Below are positions 8,348 to 18,117 of a stretch of DNA of 64,000 nt, piece after piece. Under the pieces are notes generated by a model. That model was not told the origin of the DNA, did not search any database, and was given only the letters and a program-made list of their open reading frames with translations. Made by a program: the position numbers and the translations under genes. Numbering within the stretch: position 1 is the stretch's first letter; each line of letters begins with the position of its first letter. Location of the stretch: contig JAFVBC010000001.1 of the NCBI GenBank assembly GCA_017480185.1, positions 1-64,000 on the forward strand, given 5' to 3'. This DNA comes from Bacteroidales bacterium (lineage in GTDB: Bacteria; Bacteroidota; Bacteroidia; Bacteroidales; P3).

Positions 8348-9355
8348 CTATTTTGATTTACTCTTTAGCCTATTATATCCATCAATTGCTGGCTGGAAAT
8401 AATTATCCAAGTTTAGAGCATTAGAATAGTCAGCCAATGCCAATGCTGTCTCATTATTCAGTTCGTGAGCGCAGCCTCGGTTCACCAGTGCTGACAAATG
8501 GTGTCCATCGCATTCTAATGCTTTTGTAAAATACTCTATCGCTCGATTATAATCTTTGTAGTAAAACAGTTCGATATATCCCAAATTGTGCAGGGCATCT
8601 GCACTATGAGGATTTATGTCAAGCAACTTAGCATATAGTGCTTCAGCATTTTCCATATCGTTATGATCTTGATATAGCATTGCCAATGCGTACATGGCAT
8701 TGGTGTTTGAGGGATTCAGACGCAATGCTGTATTCAGATACTCTATTGCAAGCGTTGGGTTTTTATCGGTATAAATAATACCAAGTTCTTCAAATGGCGG
8801 TTCATAATCGGGATATAGGTCGCATACCTTTCTGTATAGTTGTACAGCGTTGGCCGTATCGCCCTTTTCTTTGTATATGAAAGCTTTCATATACAATGCT
8901 GTTTTGTTCTCCCTTTCCTGGTCGGTAACTTTGGTGAGGGTTGTTAAAGCTCGGTCGTAGTCGCGAATATAGAAAAGCAACTCTCCCAACTTGAGTTGCA
9001 CTTCGATATTGTCTGGTTCAATGGTTTCCGCTTTTGCAAGCGTTTTATAACTCTCTTCGGCATTGCCATTTGCAAATAAAACATCGGCTTGCAACAACAA
9101 TATCTCCATATCATCTGGCCTATATTCATTTGCCTTGGTCAAGTCATACAAAGCCTCTTTGTTTTTATGCATACGAAATAATACCTCGGCTCTTTGCTTT
9201 AGTAAATCTGCATCTTTGGGAGAACGATCTATCTTAATATCCAACACTTCCAATTTCTCTTCATCGGTCATATTGGCTGTTATTTCGCGTTGTTTGCATG
9301 CGACATTTGCAGCCAGCAGCAACATCGCAACTATGTATACCGTAATTCGCCTCAT
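8348..9355 (-). CDS. tetratricopeptide-repeat lipoprotein
   Basis: 335 aa from MRRITVYIVAM at 9355. The longer frame from 9427 overlaps dus and lacks a signal. The signal peptide ends in a lipobox (LAANVAC), and the mature protein is almost entirely TPR helices, about eight repeats such as PSNTNAMYALAMLYQDHNDMENAEALYAKLLDINP. It is probably a periplasm-facing or outer-membrane lipoprotein scaffold. It lies 28 bp after dus and 23 bp before pyrB. Partners are unknown. Confidence 0.85.
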   Translation of the reverse strand: MRRITVYIVAMLLLAANVACKQREITANMTDEEKLEVLDIKIDRSPKDADLLKQRAEVLFRMHKNKEALYDLTKANEYRPDDMEILLLQADVLFANGNAEESYKTLAKAETIEPDNIEVQLKLGELLFYIRDYDRALTTLTKVTDQERENKTALYMKAFIYKEKGDTANAVQLYRKVCDLYPDYEPPFEELGIIYTDKNPTLAIEYLNTALRLNPSNTNAMYALAMLYQDHNDMENAEALYAKLLDINPHSADALHNLGYIELFYYKDYNRAIEYFTKALECDGHHLSALVNRGCAHELNNETALALADYSNALNLDNYFQPAIDGYNRLKSKSK

Positions 9356-9383
9356 CGTTCTGTTTAACGGTGAAATTATAATA

Positions 9384-10310
9384 TTATTGTGAAATGACAT
9401 GTTCAAGTTTTGATTGTATTTGCTCAATAGTCGTACTGCGCAGAATATCTTTTGCTTGGAGTTCGGTCACCCCAACGCCACGCCACATCAAACTCCAATA
9501 TTCTTTCGTTTTCCTTATTCTTGCTTCGTTTGTTGGCATCGCACCATAAATCTCATTCAGCAAGTCTCTTAACAAACGTTTGTTTTCCTCAACTACGTTT
9601 ATCTCTTTCCCATTAATCAGTAGCGGGAAACATGGATTATAGAATATCCCACGTCCAACCATCACATCTGCGATATTAGGAAAGCGTGTCACTATTATCT
9701 CATAGTCTTTCGAGGTATTTATGTCTCCATTGTAAATTAGAGGGTGATGAATTGTGTTGTAAGCGACGTTGAAAGTGTCAAGGTCTGGTATACCTGCATA
9801 TTGCTGTCTTCCCAATCGAGGATGAATTGTCACATTTTTCAGTGGATATTGGTTAAGAATATCAACCACCGTCAGCATTTCCGAAGCGTCTTTAAGTCCG
9901 ATGCGCATCTTAACACTCAGCGCAGGTTTCAACATCGGCAACACAACATCCAACGTGCGTTTTATCTCGTCGGGGTAGGGCAGTATGCCACTTCCTCTGT
10001 GTTTAGCTGTTATTCGACGCATCGGGCACCCAATATTCCAGTTCACCTCCTCATAGCCTACATCGTATAAGCGATTTCCTAAAGCTATAAACTCTTCAGG
10101 TTCATTCCCCAAAATTTGTGGTACAACCGACATCGACCCAACATTGTTTTCAGGTAGCACATCGTCTATCTTCTCCGTGGCATGTCTCAAATTGCCTTTC
10201 GTAAGCGAGATAAATGGCGATATGGCATAACTAAAAACGCCTGGAAACAGACGTTCGTAAACACGTCTGAACAGTAGTTCCGTCAGTCCCTGCATAGGTG
10301 CCAATATCAT
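9384..10310 (-). CDS. dus: tRNA-dihydrouridine synthase family protein
   Basis: 308 aa. This flavoprotein reduces uridines in tRNA to dihydrouridine. It starts MILAPMQGLTE, typical of the Dus FMN-binding strand, and has the catalytic cysteine in NWNIGCPMRRITAKHRGSG, KMRIGL for phosphate binding, and YNGDINTSKDY and MVGRGIFYNP later in the barrel. The start overlaps the cvpA stop by 4 bp, so the two are coupled. The exact Dus subclass was not determined. Confidence 0.92.
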   Translation of the reverse strand: MILAPMQGLTELLFRRVYERLFPGVFSYAISPFISLTKGNLRHATEKIDDVLPENNVGSMSVVPQILGNEPEEFIALGNRLYDVGYEEVNWNIGCPMRRITAKHRGSGILPYPDEIKRTLDVVLPMLKPALSVKMRIGLKDASEMLTVVDILNQYPLKNVTIHPRLGRQQYAGIPDLDTFNVAYNTIHHPLIYNGDINTSKDYEIIVTRFPNIADVMVGRGIFYNPCFPLLINGKEINVVEENKRLLRDLLNEIYGAMPTNEARIRKTKEYWSLMWRGVGVTELQAKDILRSTTIEQIQSKLEHVISQ

Positions 10311-10813
10311 TTCAACACCTCCACTTTATCTTTGTGCTCAACGACAAATGTCTTTATTGACGACGTGAATAGGTTGCCCGTACTGCACACCGGCTTATAC
10401 AACCAACTGGTCGACTTTACCTTTGGTGTTATCAGCCTTTCATCATGGTCAATCATCACGATATAACTTAACACGACAGACAAAATACACACCACCTTCA
10501 CCATACCCAGTGCTGCTCCTGCCACCCTGTTAAATGTATTCAAGTGTGCCACTTTTAGTAGTCCATCCATGCAATAGCCTATAAAAACTGCAATAACCAA
10601 CGCTCCGACAAACGTCAAGAAAAAAGCGAGTAGCACTGCGCTATCGCCCGTCAAACCAATAATTTCAGCCACCCATTCCGACAAGTGTATCGCAGCCCAT
10701 ATCCCAATCAATACCCCAGCCAGTATACACACCTCTCTCACCAGTCCCTTTTTCCATCCTTTAATGATGAAAAACACCAGTGGTATCAGTATCAATATAT
10801 CAAGCAGGGTCAC
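10307..10813 (-). CDS. CvpA family membrane protein
   Basis: 168 aa with four predicted membrane helices. It begins LLDILILIPLVFFIIKGWKKGLVREV, the CvpA-family opening, and continues with the GLLKVAHLNTFNRVAGAALGMVK segment. In other bacteria CvpA affects envelope integrity and colicin V production; here the role is inferred only from family. It overlaps both neighbours by 4 bp (PAP2 upstream, dus downstream), so it is translationally coupled within the operon. Confidence 0.85.
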   Translation of the reverse strand: MTLLDILILIPLVFFIIKGWKKGLVREVCILAGVLIGIWAAIHLSEWVAEIIGLTGDSAVLLAFFLTFVGALVIAVFIGYCMDGLLKVAHLNTFNRVAGAALGMVKVVCILSVVLSYIVMIDHDERLITPKVKSTSWLYKPVCSTGNLFTSSIKTFVVEHKDKVEVLK

Positions 10814-11385
10814 TTTTTTATACTTTTTTTCTCAAACAATGCCGTCAACCAAACCACCACTGCACCTACAATTGCGCCATACATTGCCCCACACAACACA
10901 TCACCCGGATAATGTTTCCCAAGATACACTCGGCTATAGCAACACAACGCAACCCACACCATGAGTGCGACAGAAACTGTACGCGACATCACATCTTGCC
11001 CTTTTCTTAATGGACGATAGCGTAGCAACGCAAACGTCATCAGCGCCAAAGCATTGGCAGCATGCGACGAAACAAAGCCATACCGCCCCCCACACGAGGT
11101 GCGAAACATATTCACATCTTCAAGCACATGGCATGGTCGCAACCGACACACCGTGTCTTTGAAAAGCACAACACTGCCTCGATCGGCCAACAGAAAACAC
11201 AATGCCACTCCCATCAACGCAATCCACCACTGTTTTCCGTCGTTTCTTATCATCAATATACCAAACACCACTACGAGTATAGCCACCCAAAACCAATGCT
11301 GACTCACCACCCACATCAACCAATCTGTCGCTATGCAGTGGGCGTTGTTTATCAGTCGGAATAGTTGTGTGTCTATATTAACCAT
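10810..11385 (-). CDS. PAP2-superfamily membrane phosphatase
   Basis: 191 aa with several membrane helices and the three PAP2 motifs: [18 protein letters not shown] (the usual PSGH as SSH) and [14 protein letters not shown] with catalytic His and Asp. Likely substrates are lipid pyrophosphates such as undecaprenyl pyrophosphate or phosphatidic acid. The start overlaps the end of obgE by 8 bp. Confidence 0.88.
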   Translation of the reverse strand: MVNIDTQLFRLINNAHCIATDWLMWVVSQHWFWVAILVVVFGILMIRNDGKQWWIALMGVALCFLLADRGSVVLFKDTVCRLRPCHVLEDVNMFRTSCGGRYGFVSSHAANALALMTFALLRYRPLRKGQDVMSRTVSVALMVWVALCCYSRVYLGKHYPGDVLCGAMYGAIVGAVVVWLTALFEKKSIKK

Positions 11386-12385
11386 TGGTTTCAGTACTCA
11401 CATTTATTTTTCTGAATATCAAATCTTTTAACTGCTGAATACCTTGACCAGATACAGCACTTATAAACACGCTCTCAACGCCTAATGGCAGGTGTTGACG
11501 CAACTGTTCAGTCATCGTGTCGTCAAGCATGTCGCACTTGGTAACAGCCAAGATGCGTTCCTTGTCAAGCAAATCGGGATTGTAACGACGCAACTCCTCA
11601 AGCAAGACATCGTATTCTTTTGCCACATCCAATTTCTCACAACTCACCATAAAAAGTAGCACGGCATTACGTTCAATGTGGCGCAAAAAGCGCAATCCCA
11701 ATCCTTTTCCTTCGCTTGCTCCCTCAATTATACCTGGTATATCGGCCATGCAAAACGACTGGTCGTCGCGATATTTAACCATACCCAAATTGGGGACGAG
11801 CGTGGTGAATGGGTAATCGGCAATTTCTGGGCGAGCGGCACTCACGGCACTCAACAGCGTGCTCTTACCCGCATTTGGAAATCCCACAAGTCCAACATCG
11901 GCCAGCACTTTCAATTCTATCACCACCCAACGCTCTACAGCATCCTCGCCTGGTTGGGCGTAACGAGGTGTTTGGTTGGTAGCACTTTTGAAATGGTCGT
12001 TACCGAGGCCGCCTCGTCCTCCTTGTGCCACAATCAACTGTTCGCCCTCTTTGGTTACTTCACCTATCACTTCGCCTGTTTCGGCATCCCTACACACACA
12101 TCCCAGTGGCACTTGCAGCACCTCATCGCGCCCATTGCGTCCGTGGCAAAGATTCTCGCCTCCATTCTGACCATTTTCGGCAAACACATGTTTGGTGTAT
12201 TTCAAGTGCAACAACGTCCATCTTTGGCTGCTACCTTGCAGTATGACGTGTCCCCCTCGGCCACCATCCCCACCATCGGGACCAGCCTTGGCGTTGTATT
12301 TCACACGTAGCAGGTGGGCACTTCCAGCGCCTCCACGCCCCGAGCGCACCATTATCTTAACGTAGTCAACAAAGTTCGTTGCCAT
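11378..12385 (-). CDS. obgE: Obg family GTPase
   Basis: 335 aa from [19 protein letters not shown] at 12385. The frame extends to 12439 but those residues do not resemble the family. The glycine-rich OBG domain (about 1-158) precedes the G domain with GFPNAGKST (G1), DIPG (G3) and TKCD (G4). Obg acts in 50S ribosome maturation and stress control. Adenylate kinase lies 80 bp upstream on the same strand. Confidence 0.96.
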   Translation of the reverse strand: MATNFVDYVKIMVRSGRGGAGSAHLLRVKYNAKAGPDGGDGGRGGHVILQGSSQRWTLLHLKYTKHVFAENGQNGGENLCHGRNGRDEVLQVPLGCVCRDAETGEVIGEVTKEGEQLIVAQGGRGGLGNDHFKSATNQTPRYAQPGEDAVERWVVIELKVLADVGLVGFPNAGKSTLLSAVSAARPEIADYPFTTLVPNLGMVKYRDDQSFCMADIPGIIEGASEGKGLGLRFLRHIERNAVLLFMVSCEKLDVAKEYDVLLEELRRYNPDLLDKERILAVTKCDMLDDTMTEQLRQHLPLGVESVFISAVSGQGIQQLKDLIFRKINVSTETNG

Positions 12386-12465
12386 TACCTGTTGTGGGCT
12401 TTTGCAAAACATCAGGGTGCATAGGTCGTAGCCCAACACCCTGATGTTGCTTGCATGGTTATTGT

Positions 12466-13023
12466 TCAGCCGATGGCCTTGATTATTCTTTCAGCAATTT
12501 CCTCAATGCTTCCAGTGCCGTTTATCAACATTTGTTTTCCTTGGGCGGCGTAATATTCGGCCACGGGCAGTGTCTTCTTGTTATATTCGTCCAACCGATT
12601 TTTGATTGTTTCCTCGTTGTCATCGGCACGTCCCTGTATCTTTGCTCGTTCCAGCAGCCGACGTATCAATTCTTCTCTTGGCACGTCCAATTGCACCATG
12701 CAGGTGAGTTCTCGACCATGTTTAGCCAGCAGTTGGTCAAGACTTTCGGCCTGTGCCACCGTGCGAGGATAACCATCAAAGAGCATCCCCTTGGTGTCGG
12801 CGGCAATGGCTTTGTCTATCATCTCGGTAACTATGTCGTCGCTCACCAGACGGCCAGCATCCATTATGTCTTTTATCCTACGGCCAAGATCTGTTTTGTC
12901 GGCTATCTCCTTGCGCAGCAAATCGCCTGTTGAGACGTGGGTCAAGCCAAAATGTTCTACAATAAAATCGCTCTGCGTGCCTTTACCTGCACCAGGAGCA
13001 CCGAATATCACTATATTTTTCAT
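12466..13023 (-). CDS. adk: adenylate kinase (short-lid form)
   Basis: 185 aa from [17 protein letters not shown] at 13023. The 63 residues upstream in the same frame lie inside the FKBP gene and are rejected. It has the P-loop [10 protein letters not shown], the AMP-binding STGDLLR and DGYPRT, and a short lid with no zinc cysteines ([14 protein letters not shown]). It converts AMP plus ATP into two ADP. It sits 32 bp after the FKBP gene in the minus-strand run. Confidence 0.96.
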   Translation of the reverse strand: MKNIVIFGAPGAGKGTQSDFIVEHFGLTHVSTGDLLRKEIADKTDLGRRIKDIMDAGRLVSDDIVTEMIDKAIAADTKGMLFDGYPRTVAQAESLDQLLAKHGRELTCMVQLDVPREELIRRLLERAKIQGRADDNEETIKNRLDEYNKKTLPVAEYYAAQGKQMLINGTGSIEEIAERIIKAIG

Positions 13024-13055
13024 CGTTGGTTGGAATGGTGTTAGTGACCAACTGG

Positions 13056-13988
13056 TTATTTTGTGGCTACACTTAAAATTTCGATGTCGAACACCAAAGG
13101 CGAGTAGGGGGGTATTACGCCACCCACGCTCTGCGAACCATAGGCCATGGCCGAGGGGATGATCAGCGTGAGACGCGAGCCAGCTGTTTGACCCATCACA
13201 CCCTCTTCCCAACCTGGTATGAGGGGCATTTTACCCACTTGGTAGGTGAGGGGCTCGTAGGGGCGACCAGCAGCATAGATGTTACCCTCGCGCGCATCTT
13301 TCTCGCGACTCGAATCGAATATCGTACCATCGAGCAGGCGACCGGTGTAGTTCATCGACACCTCGGTTCCTGCGGCCACGCGCTGACCGTTACCCTTCTT
13401 GTTTACGATGATGTATACGCCATTGGCGTTGGGTTTAGCGGTAATGTTATTGGCTTTCACATATTCAGCTATGCGTTCGGCCTCGCTGCCCTGCAAACGT
13501 TTCATCTCTTCCATGTAGTTGTTCTGTTCTTGAGCCAACTCCGAGGCAGGCACAATATCGTCGATTATGAGGTGGTAGTGTATTTTCATACCTTTTCCAT
13601 GCTCGTAGAATGGGGGCAACTGCGACATCTCAACGTGCGAGGCCAACGAGTCCATCTCAACGTCAAACATGGCTTCGTCGCCTACGTGCATCATCAACAG
13701 ACCCTCATAAATGTCGCCATCAAACGAGGGCAACACCTGCAAGATGCGGGTAGACTGTGTCGGATCATCAATGTTGGAGAACACTGTAACCGTGTCAAAC
13801 TTCACTTCAAGTCGTCCAACGAGCATGTCGCCATCTTGCACTGCCTGGGCGTCTTTGTTTACTTTGAGCATCTTGTAGTGCAGACCGTTGTCGGTGGTTT
13901 TGAAGCCTTCTTTGTCTCCAGTCGAGCACGACAGGAGCATTGCCATGCTCACAGAGGCGAGGGTGGCAAAGAACAATGTTTTTTTCAT
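13056..13988 (-). CDS. FKBP-type peptidyl-prolyl isomerase lipoprotein, two FKBP-like domains
   Basis: 310 aa from MKKTLFFATLASVSMAML at 13988. The signal peptide ends in lipobox LLSC. The C-terminal FKBP domain (about 185-308) is well formed, with GTEVSMNYTGRLLDGTIFDSS and IPSAMAYG. Residues about 30-165 read like a second, degenerate FKBP unit (DGDMLVGRLEV and LLMMHVGDEAMFDVEMDS). It is probably a periplasmic or outer-membrane folding factor for cis-trans proline isomerisation. It begins 1 bp after the second FKBP gene ends. Confidence 0.9.
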   Translation of the reverse strand: MKKTLFFATLASVSMAMLLSCSTGDKEGFKTTDNGLHYKMLKVNKDAQAVQDGDMLVGRLEVKFDTVTVFSNIDDPTQSTRILQVLPSFDGDIYEGLLMMHVGDEAMFDVEMDSLASHVEMSQLPPFYEHGKGMKIHYHLIIDDIVPASELAQEQNNYMEEMKRLQGSEAERIAEYVKANNITAKPNANGVYIIVNKKGNGQRVAAGTEVSMNYTGRLLDGTIFDSSREKDAREGNIYAAGRPYEPLTYQVGKMPLIPGWEEGVMGQTAGSRLTLIIPSAMAYGSQSVGGVIPPYSPLVFDIEILSVATK

Positions 13989-13989
13989 T

Positions 13990-14532
13990 TTATTGTTGTG
14001 CATTATGTTTTGTTATTTTTTTTAGATCAATCTTCATCGTGTAAACCAATGGTATGCGACTACCAATGCGGTCGCCATCGCCAGCCACACCGTAGGCCTG
14101 CTCCGACGGCAATATCAATCGTGCTTCCGACCCATAGTGCAACTTTGCCAAGGCTTGATCAAGGCCACGCGCCAGTTGCACACGTCCCACCACCACGGTA
14201 TCGCGCCGATTGTCGTAGAGCACAGCCCCATTGATAGCCTCCAGCCGATAGGTGAAACTCACCGTGTCGCCATACTCAATAGGGCGATTGTTGCCATTGT
14301 CGGTTTCCAGCAATCGCCCCCCTCCGTTGAGGGTTTCCATCTGCCATCCACGCCGTGACACATAGGCCTCTATGGCCGTTTGCTCACTCTGTGCAAGGGT
14401 TCGGTTGGCATTTATCAGCCGCTCCTTCAAACTGTCGGCAGGGGCGGTGGCGTTGTCTACCACTGGCACATCGCGACAGGCACAGGCCATGAGCGAAAGG
14501 AGAGCAATCACAAAAGCACATCGTTGGGTCAT
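13990..14532 (-). CDS. FKBP-type peptidyl-prolyl isomerase lipoprotein
   Basis: 180 aa from MTQRCAFVIALLSLMACAC at 14532, with a lipobox near Cys17 or Cys19. A single FKBP domain occupies the C-terminal half (GDTVSFTYRLEAINGAVLYD, ILPSEQAYGVAGDGDRI, IPLVYTMKIDL). Its start overlaps the DHH phosphoesterase stop by 4 bp (ATGA). With the adjacent 310-aa FKBP gene it makes a pair of isomerase lipoproteins. Some FKBP active-site aromatics are not obvious, so catalysis is uncertain. Confidence 0.87.
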   Translation of the reverse strand: MTQRCAFVIALLSLMACACRDVPVVDNATAPADSLKERLINANRTLAQSEQTAIEAYVSRRGWQMETLNGGGRLLETDNGNNRPIEYGDTVSFTYRLEAINGAVLYDNRRDTVVVGRVQLARGLDQALAKLHYGSEARLILPSEQAYGVAGDGDRIGSRIPLVYTMKIDLKKITKHNAQQ

Positions 14533-15572
14533 CGGACAAGAGCTTTTAGTTGATTTCTGACCTCTGCCACCGTGTCGGCAAACGGCAGCGTACTTGTGGC
14601 TCCAGCTGCATGCAGATGGCCTCCTGCCTCGGCAAACAACGCACGTGCCATTTCGTCGACGTTGACCGTGGTCTTTGAACGATACGACAGGCGTACACGC
14701 GTTTCCTCCTCGCGCACCAACACGGCACATTCCACATCTTTTATACGCATCACGTCGTTGATAAGTCCCGTCAGCTCGGCGGGTGTCATACCATAGGCCT
14801 CCATGTCAGACAAACTCACAGGCAGCAGGGCCGTGCCACTTTCCGAGTCAATCTCCAACAGGTCTTTCATGGCATAGCCCCAAAAACGCATCCTGTTGGG
14901 ACTAAACACATTGGCTATGTTTCGATTTATCTCCGATGCATCTATACCACACTGCACCAAATGGGCAGTGGCAAGATAGAGTGAAGGCTGGCCGTTGCTG
15001 AAAGCCATGCCACCCGTATCGGTGCGCATGCCGGTGTAAAGGGCCATTGCCGCCTCCGTGTCAAAGCCATTGCAACCGTAAATGGCACGCATCACCCAGT
15101 AGCCCAACTCGCAGGCACTGGATATTGTGTGGTCGCTCACCACAATGTCAAACGCCGCCACCTCGGGGTTGCGATGGTGGTCAATCAGTATCTTCTTGGC
15201 CTTTGTTGTGGCCAATGCCTCCTGCAGACAGCCCGTACGCGAGAGGGTGTTAAAGTCGCTACACACCACCACGTCGGCTTCTGCCAGCAACGTTGCAGCC
15301 TCGTCGGGTTGAGCCGAACCATCCACAATATCGGCTGCCAGGGGCAACCAATCAAGGTCGGACGGACACCCGTCAGGCAACAGCGGATCAATCTGCGCCG
15401 CTGTGTGCCTACGCAACATACTTGTCCATGCCACAACCGACCCTACGGCATCGCCATCGGCATTCTGATGAGCCACCACAACTGTGCGTTGGCTTGCCGA
15501 CAGTAGGGCACCAATGGTGCTCAAGTGTTCAAGTCCGTCGGCGTGAATGTCGCAGCAATGGTCTATAATCAT
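14529..15572 (-). CDS. DHH family phosphoesterase (NrnA-like oligoribonuclease/pAp phosphatase)
   Basis: 347 aa. The DHH domain carries VVVAHQNADGDAVGS, a central DFN and the signature IDHHRNPE. The DHHA1-type C-terminal part includes the AGGHLHAAGA motif. Homologues degrade nano-RNA and pAp in the cytoplasm. It is the first gene of the long minus-strand run; upstream lies repeat-rich DNA, so its promoter is probably in 15573-15780, although I do not see a clean consensus there. Confidence 0.9.
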   Translation of the reverse strand: MIIDHCCDIHADGLEHLSTIGALLSASQRTVVVAHQNADGDAVGSVVAWTSMLRRHTAAQIDPLLPDGCPSDLDWLPLAADIVDGSAQPDEAATLLAEADVVVCSDFNTLSRTGCLQEALATTKAKKILIDHHRNPEVAAFDIVVSDHTISSACELGYWVMRAIYGCNGFDTEAAMALYTGMRTDTGGMAFSNGQPSLYLATAHLVQCGIDASEINRNIANVFSPNRMRFWGYAMKDLLEIDSESGTALLPVSLSDMEAYGMTPAELTGLINDVMRIKDVECAVLVREEETRVRLSYRSKTTVNVDEMARALFAEAGGHLHAAGATSTLPFADTVAEVRNQLKALVR

Positions 15573-15786
15573 GATTTACAGCGTTGTGTGCAGTGTGCCT
15601 TGCAGGCCTTATTGGATGCAAATATACGTAGTTTTTTAAGGCCTGACGCATTTTTAATAACCCTTTTATCAACACTCTGTCAACCTATACCACCGTCATT
15701 CAAGATTGTCACCTCGTGCACTGTTGATGGGGGCGCGTCTAGCAGGCAATGTAAAGATAGCCGAAAGTAGCGTGCACATAGGTATC

Positions 15787-15875
15787 AAGTAAGGCCGTTC
15801 TTCAGTAGTTCTTCAGTTGTTCTTCAGTCAATGACTGAAGAACAACTGAAGAACTACTGAAGAACGGCCTTACTT
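15787..15875. repeat. perfect 44-bp inverted repeat built of 11-bp units
   Basis: Arms 15787-15830 and 15832-15875 are exact reverse complements around a single A at 15831. Each arm holds three tandem 11-mers GTTCTTCAGTN (15797-15829 and their mirror) next to GGCC. GGTATC precedes the left arm and GATACC follows the right. A near copy lies at 33961-34044 and a cut copy opens the window. There is no coding sequence between 15573 and 16177. Confidence 0.9.
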
Positions 15876-15895
15876 ATCGCATAGTTGATACCACT

Positions 15896-16070
15896 CTTTT
15901 ACCCACCCCTTACCCCTCCCAGGAGGGGAAGATTTTGAAAAGTGTACAGCAGCCTCCCCTCTTCAAAAGGGGATTGAGGGGTTGGGCATCGGGGCACATT
16001 GCCTTTGCTCGTCAGCGTTAGTTGTCAGTTTACCCACCCCTTGCCCCTCATAAAAGGGGGAGGAAATAGG
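15896..16070. repeat. C/G-rich repeat cluster (CCCCTCCC...GGGAGGGG units)
   Basis: Short inverted units such as CCCCTCCCAGGAGGGG alternate with ACCCACCCCT boxes. The same units form the larger cluster at 34085-34507. No gene is apparent. Confidence 0.7.
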
Positions 16071-16177
16071 GGATATGTTTGAAAAAAGAAAAAAATTTAA
16101 CATTTCATGCAATAATAGATGTTGGTAGGCGTTATGAGAATTGAAATTTGTAAAAAAAACACACATAACTCACAGCT

Positions 16178-16636
16178 ATGCAAGCCATAATAAAGACTGC
16201 CAAAGGCACCATGCACATCGATCTCTATGCCAAGGAAGTACCAGACACAGTGGCCAACTTTGTAGGGTTGGCTAAAGAGGGTTTCTACAACGGATTGCGT
16301 TTTCATCGCGTCATCCCCAACTTTGTGATACAAGGTGGGTGTCCGTATAGCCGCAATCTTGGCGACCCACGTGTGGGTACTGGTGGACCCGGGTGGACTA
16401 TTCCATGTGAGACGTCGGCTCCACTGCAGCGACACGACCGTGGTGTGCTCAGTATGGCTCATGCTGGCAAGGACACGGGGGGGAGCCAGTTCTTTATTTG
16501 CCACAACCGCGAAAACACGCAGCACCTTGACGGCGTTCACACCTGCTTTGGTCGCGTGATAGAGGAAGACTGGCCTGTGATTGATGCCATCCGCCCAGGC
16601 GACCTTATTGAAAGCATCACCATTGAAGCAGAATAA
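16178..16636 (+). CDS. cyclophilin-type peptidyl-prolyl cis-trans isomerase
   Basis: 152 aa, a compact cyclophilin without signal peptide, hence cytoplasmic. The catalytic region [13 protein letters not shown] (with the active Arg) and GSQFFICHN are intact, and [14 protein letters not shown] follows. It is the first gene of a plus-strand run and lies 9 bp before the response regulator gene. Confidence 0.95.
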   Translation: MQAIIKTAKGTMHIDLYAKEVPDTVANFVGLAKEGFYNGLRFHRVIPNFVIQGGCPYSRNLGDPRVGTGGPGWTIPCETSAPLQRHDRGVLSMAHAGKDTGGSQFFICHNRENTQHLDGVHTCFGRVIEEDWPVIDAIRPGDLIESITIEAE

Positions 16637-16645
16637 ACACACAAT

Positions 16646-17338
16646 ATGAATCTCGGAATCAAACTGTTGGTTGCTGAGGACGACCCCAATTTGGGCACCA
16701 TTCTAAAAGCCTATCTCACGCAGAAAGGCTACACAGTGGTGTGGGCCAAAGATGGAGGCGAAGCCTTGCGCAGCCACGAAGAACAAGAGGTAGATGCCAT
16801 TATCCTCGACGTGATGATGCCCGTGAAAGACGGCTTTGAGGTGGCACGCGAAATTCGCCGTACCGACAAGAAGGTGCCCATCATCTTTCTAACCGCCAAA
16901 ACCCTTGAGGCCGATAAACTGAAAGGGTTTGACGTGGGTGCTGACGACTACATCACCAAGCCGTTCAGTATGGAAGAGTTGTTGGCAAGGCTCAATGCTA
17001 CGATGCGACGTTCGTTTAACGAAGACCGCCCCGATAAAAATGTGTTCCAAATAGGAGGTTTCACGTTCGACTACCTGCGTCAGACACTCACCTTTTCCGA
17101 CACTGTGCAACGTCTCACGGCAAAGGAGAGCGACCTGTTGCGCATGTTTGCCGTCAACTTCAACCAGATTGTCGACCGCCAGTCGACACTGCAAAAAATT
17201 TGGCACGACGACAGTATCTTTGCAGCTCGGTCGATGGATGTTTACATCGCCAAATTGAGAAAATATTTGAAGCTCGACCCAACGGTAGAGATTGTCAACG
17301 TGCACGGTGTGGGCTTCAAACTGATGCAAAAGGCCTAA
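16646..17338 (+). CDS. rprY: OmpR/PhoB-family response regulator, RprY-like
   Basis: 230 aa. The receiver domain (1-120) has acidic residues at EDD (11-13), phospho-acceptor Asp55 in ILDVMMP and the conserved Lys in FLTAK. The C-terminal winged helix (about 132-228) ends in VHGVGFKL. The overall sequence resembles Bacteroides RprY as I remember it. No histidine kinase gene is adjacent. Its stop overlaps the metallohydrolase start (TAATG), suggesting coupled translation. Confidence 0.88.
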   Translation: MNLGIKLLVAEDDPNLGTILKAYLTQKGYTVVWAKDGGEALRSHEEQEVDAIILDVMMPVKDGFEVAREIRRTDKKVPIIFLTAKTLEADKLKGFDVGADDYITKPFSMEELLARLNATMRRSFNEDRPDKNVFQIGGFTFDYLRQTLTFSDTVQRLTAKESDLLRMFAVNFNQIVDRQSTLQKIWHDDSIFAARSMDVYIAKLRKYLKLDPTVEIVNVHGVGFKLMQKA

Positions 17339-18108
17339 TGAAACTAACATTTCTTGGCACGGGAACGTCGCATGGCATACCGGTGGTTACTTGCAATTGC
17401 GCGGTGTGCTGCTCGGCCAATCCGTGCGATTGTCGGCTTCGTACCAGCGCACTGTTGGAGGACAATGACGGACATAACCTGCTATTCGACATCGGCCCCG
17501 ATTTTAGGCAACAAATGCTACGCCACAAAGTCGGTCATATTGATGCCATACTTGTAACCCACGCCCACCGTGATCACGTGGCAGGAATTGACGACATACG
17601 TCCGTTCAACTACGTGCAACAACAAAAAATGCAAGTCTACCTCAACAGCTTGGCTCAAAGCATACTGCAACGCGACTATCACTACATATTCGGTCCGCAC
17701 GATTATCCTGGTTTGCCCGAGGCCGACCTTCATGTGGTAGAACCCTATGTGGCATTTGAGGCTGCGGGCAACAAGGTAATGCCCATAGCATTGATGCACA
17801 AAGACATGCCTGTATTGGGCTATCGCATTGGCGGGGTGGCTTACATAACCGATGCCAGTTTTATTCCAGAACAGTCGATGGAACATTTGCACGGACTCAA
17901 AGTGTTGGTGATAAATGCCTTGAGAAAGGAGAAACACTGGTCGCATTTTTGCCTTGACGAAGCATTGAGCGTTATTGAACGATTGCGTCCCGAGCGTGCA
18001 TTCATCACCCACATAAGCCATGAGATGGGGCTCCATGCCGATGTGCAGCACACGTTGCCACACAATGTCTTCTTGGCTCATGATAATCTCACAGTGAAAA
18101 TAGACTAA
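17338..18108 (+). CDS. MBL-fold metallohydrolase (PhnP-like)
   Basis: 256 aa from the ATG at 17338, which overlaps the response regulator stop. Metal ligands are visible in THAHRDHVAGIDD (HxHxDH) and further His residues in LMHKDMPVLGYRIGG and ITHISHEMG. The N-terminal LTFLGTGTSHGIPVVTCNCAVC matches the PhnP-like group, which includes cyclic-phosphate phosphodiesterases. The physiological substrate is unknown. The glycosyltransferase gene follows after 9 bp. Confidence 0.9.
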   Translation: MKLTFLGTGTSHGIPVVTCNCAVCCSANPCDCRLRTSALLEDNDGHNLLFDIGPDFRQQMLRHKVGHIDAILVTHAHRDHVAGIDDIRPFNYVQQQKMQVYLNSLAQSILQRDYHYIFGPHDYPGLPEADLHVVEPYVAFEAAGNKVMPIALMHKDMPVLGYRIGGVAYITDASFIPEQSMEHLHGLKVLVINALRKEKHWSHFCLDEALSVIERLRPERAFITHISHEMGLHADVQHTLPHNVFLAHDNLTVKID

Positions 18109-18117
18109 CGCCACACA

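Noticed and set aside
11678..12310. 210-codon plus-strand frame opposite obgE
   Set aside because: Antisense shadow of a conserved GTPase gene.
13188..14234. 348-codon plus-strand frame opposite the FKBP genes
   Set aside because: Shadow of two recognisable lipoprotein genes; composition is His/Val rich as expected from antisense reading.
16646..17338. RprY-like regulator and the kinase at 48541 as one two-component pair
   Set aside because: They are 31 kb apart and nothing in the sequence links them; each is reported as an orphan.
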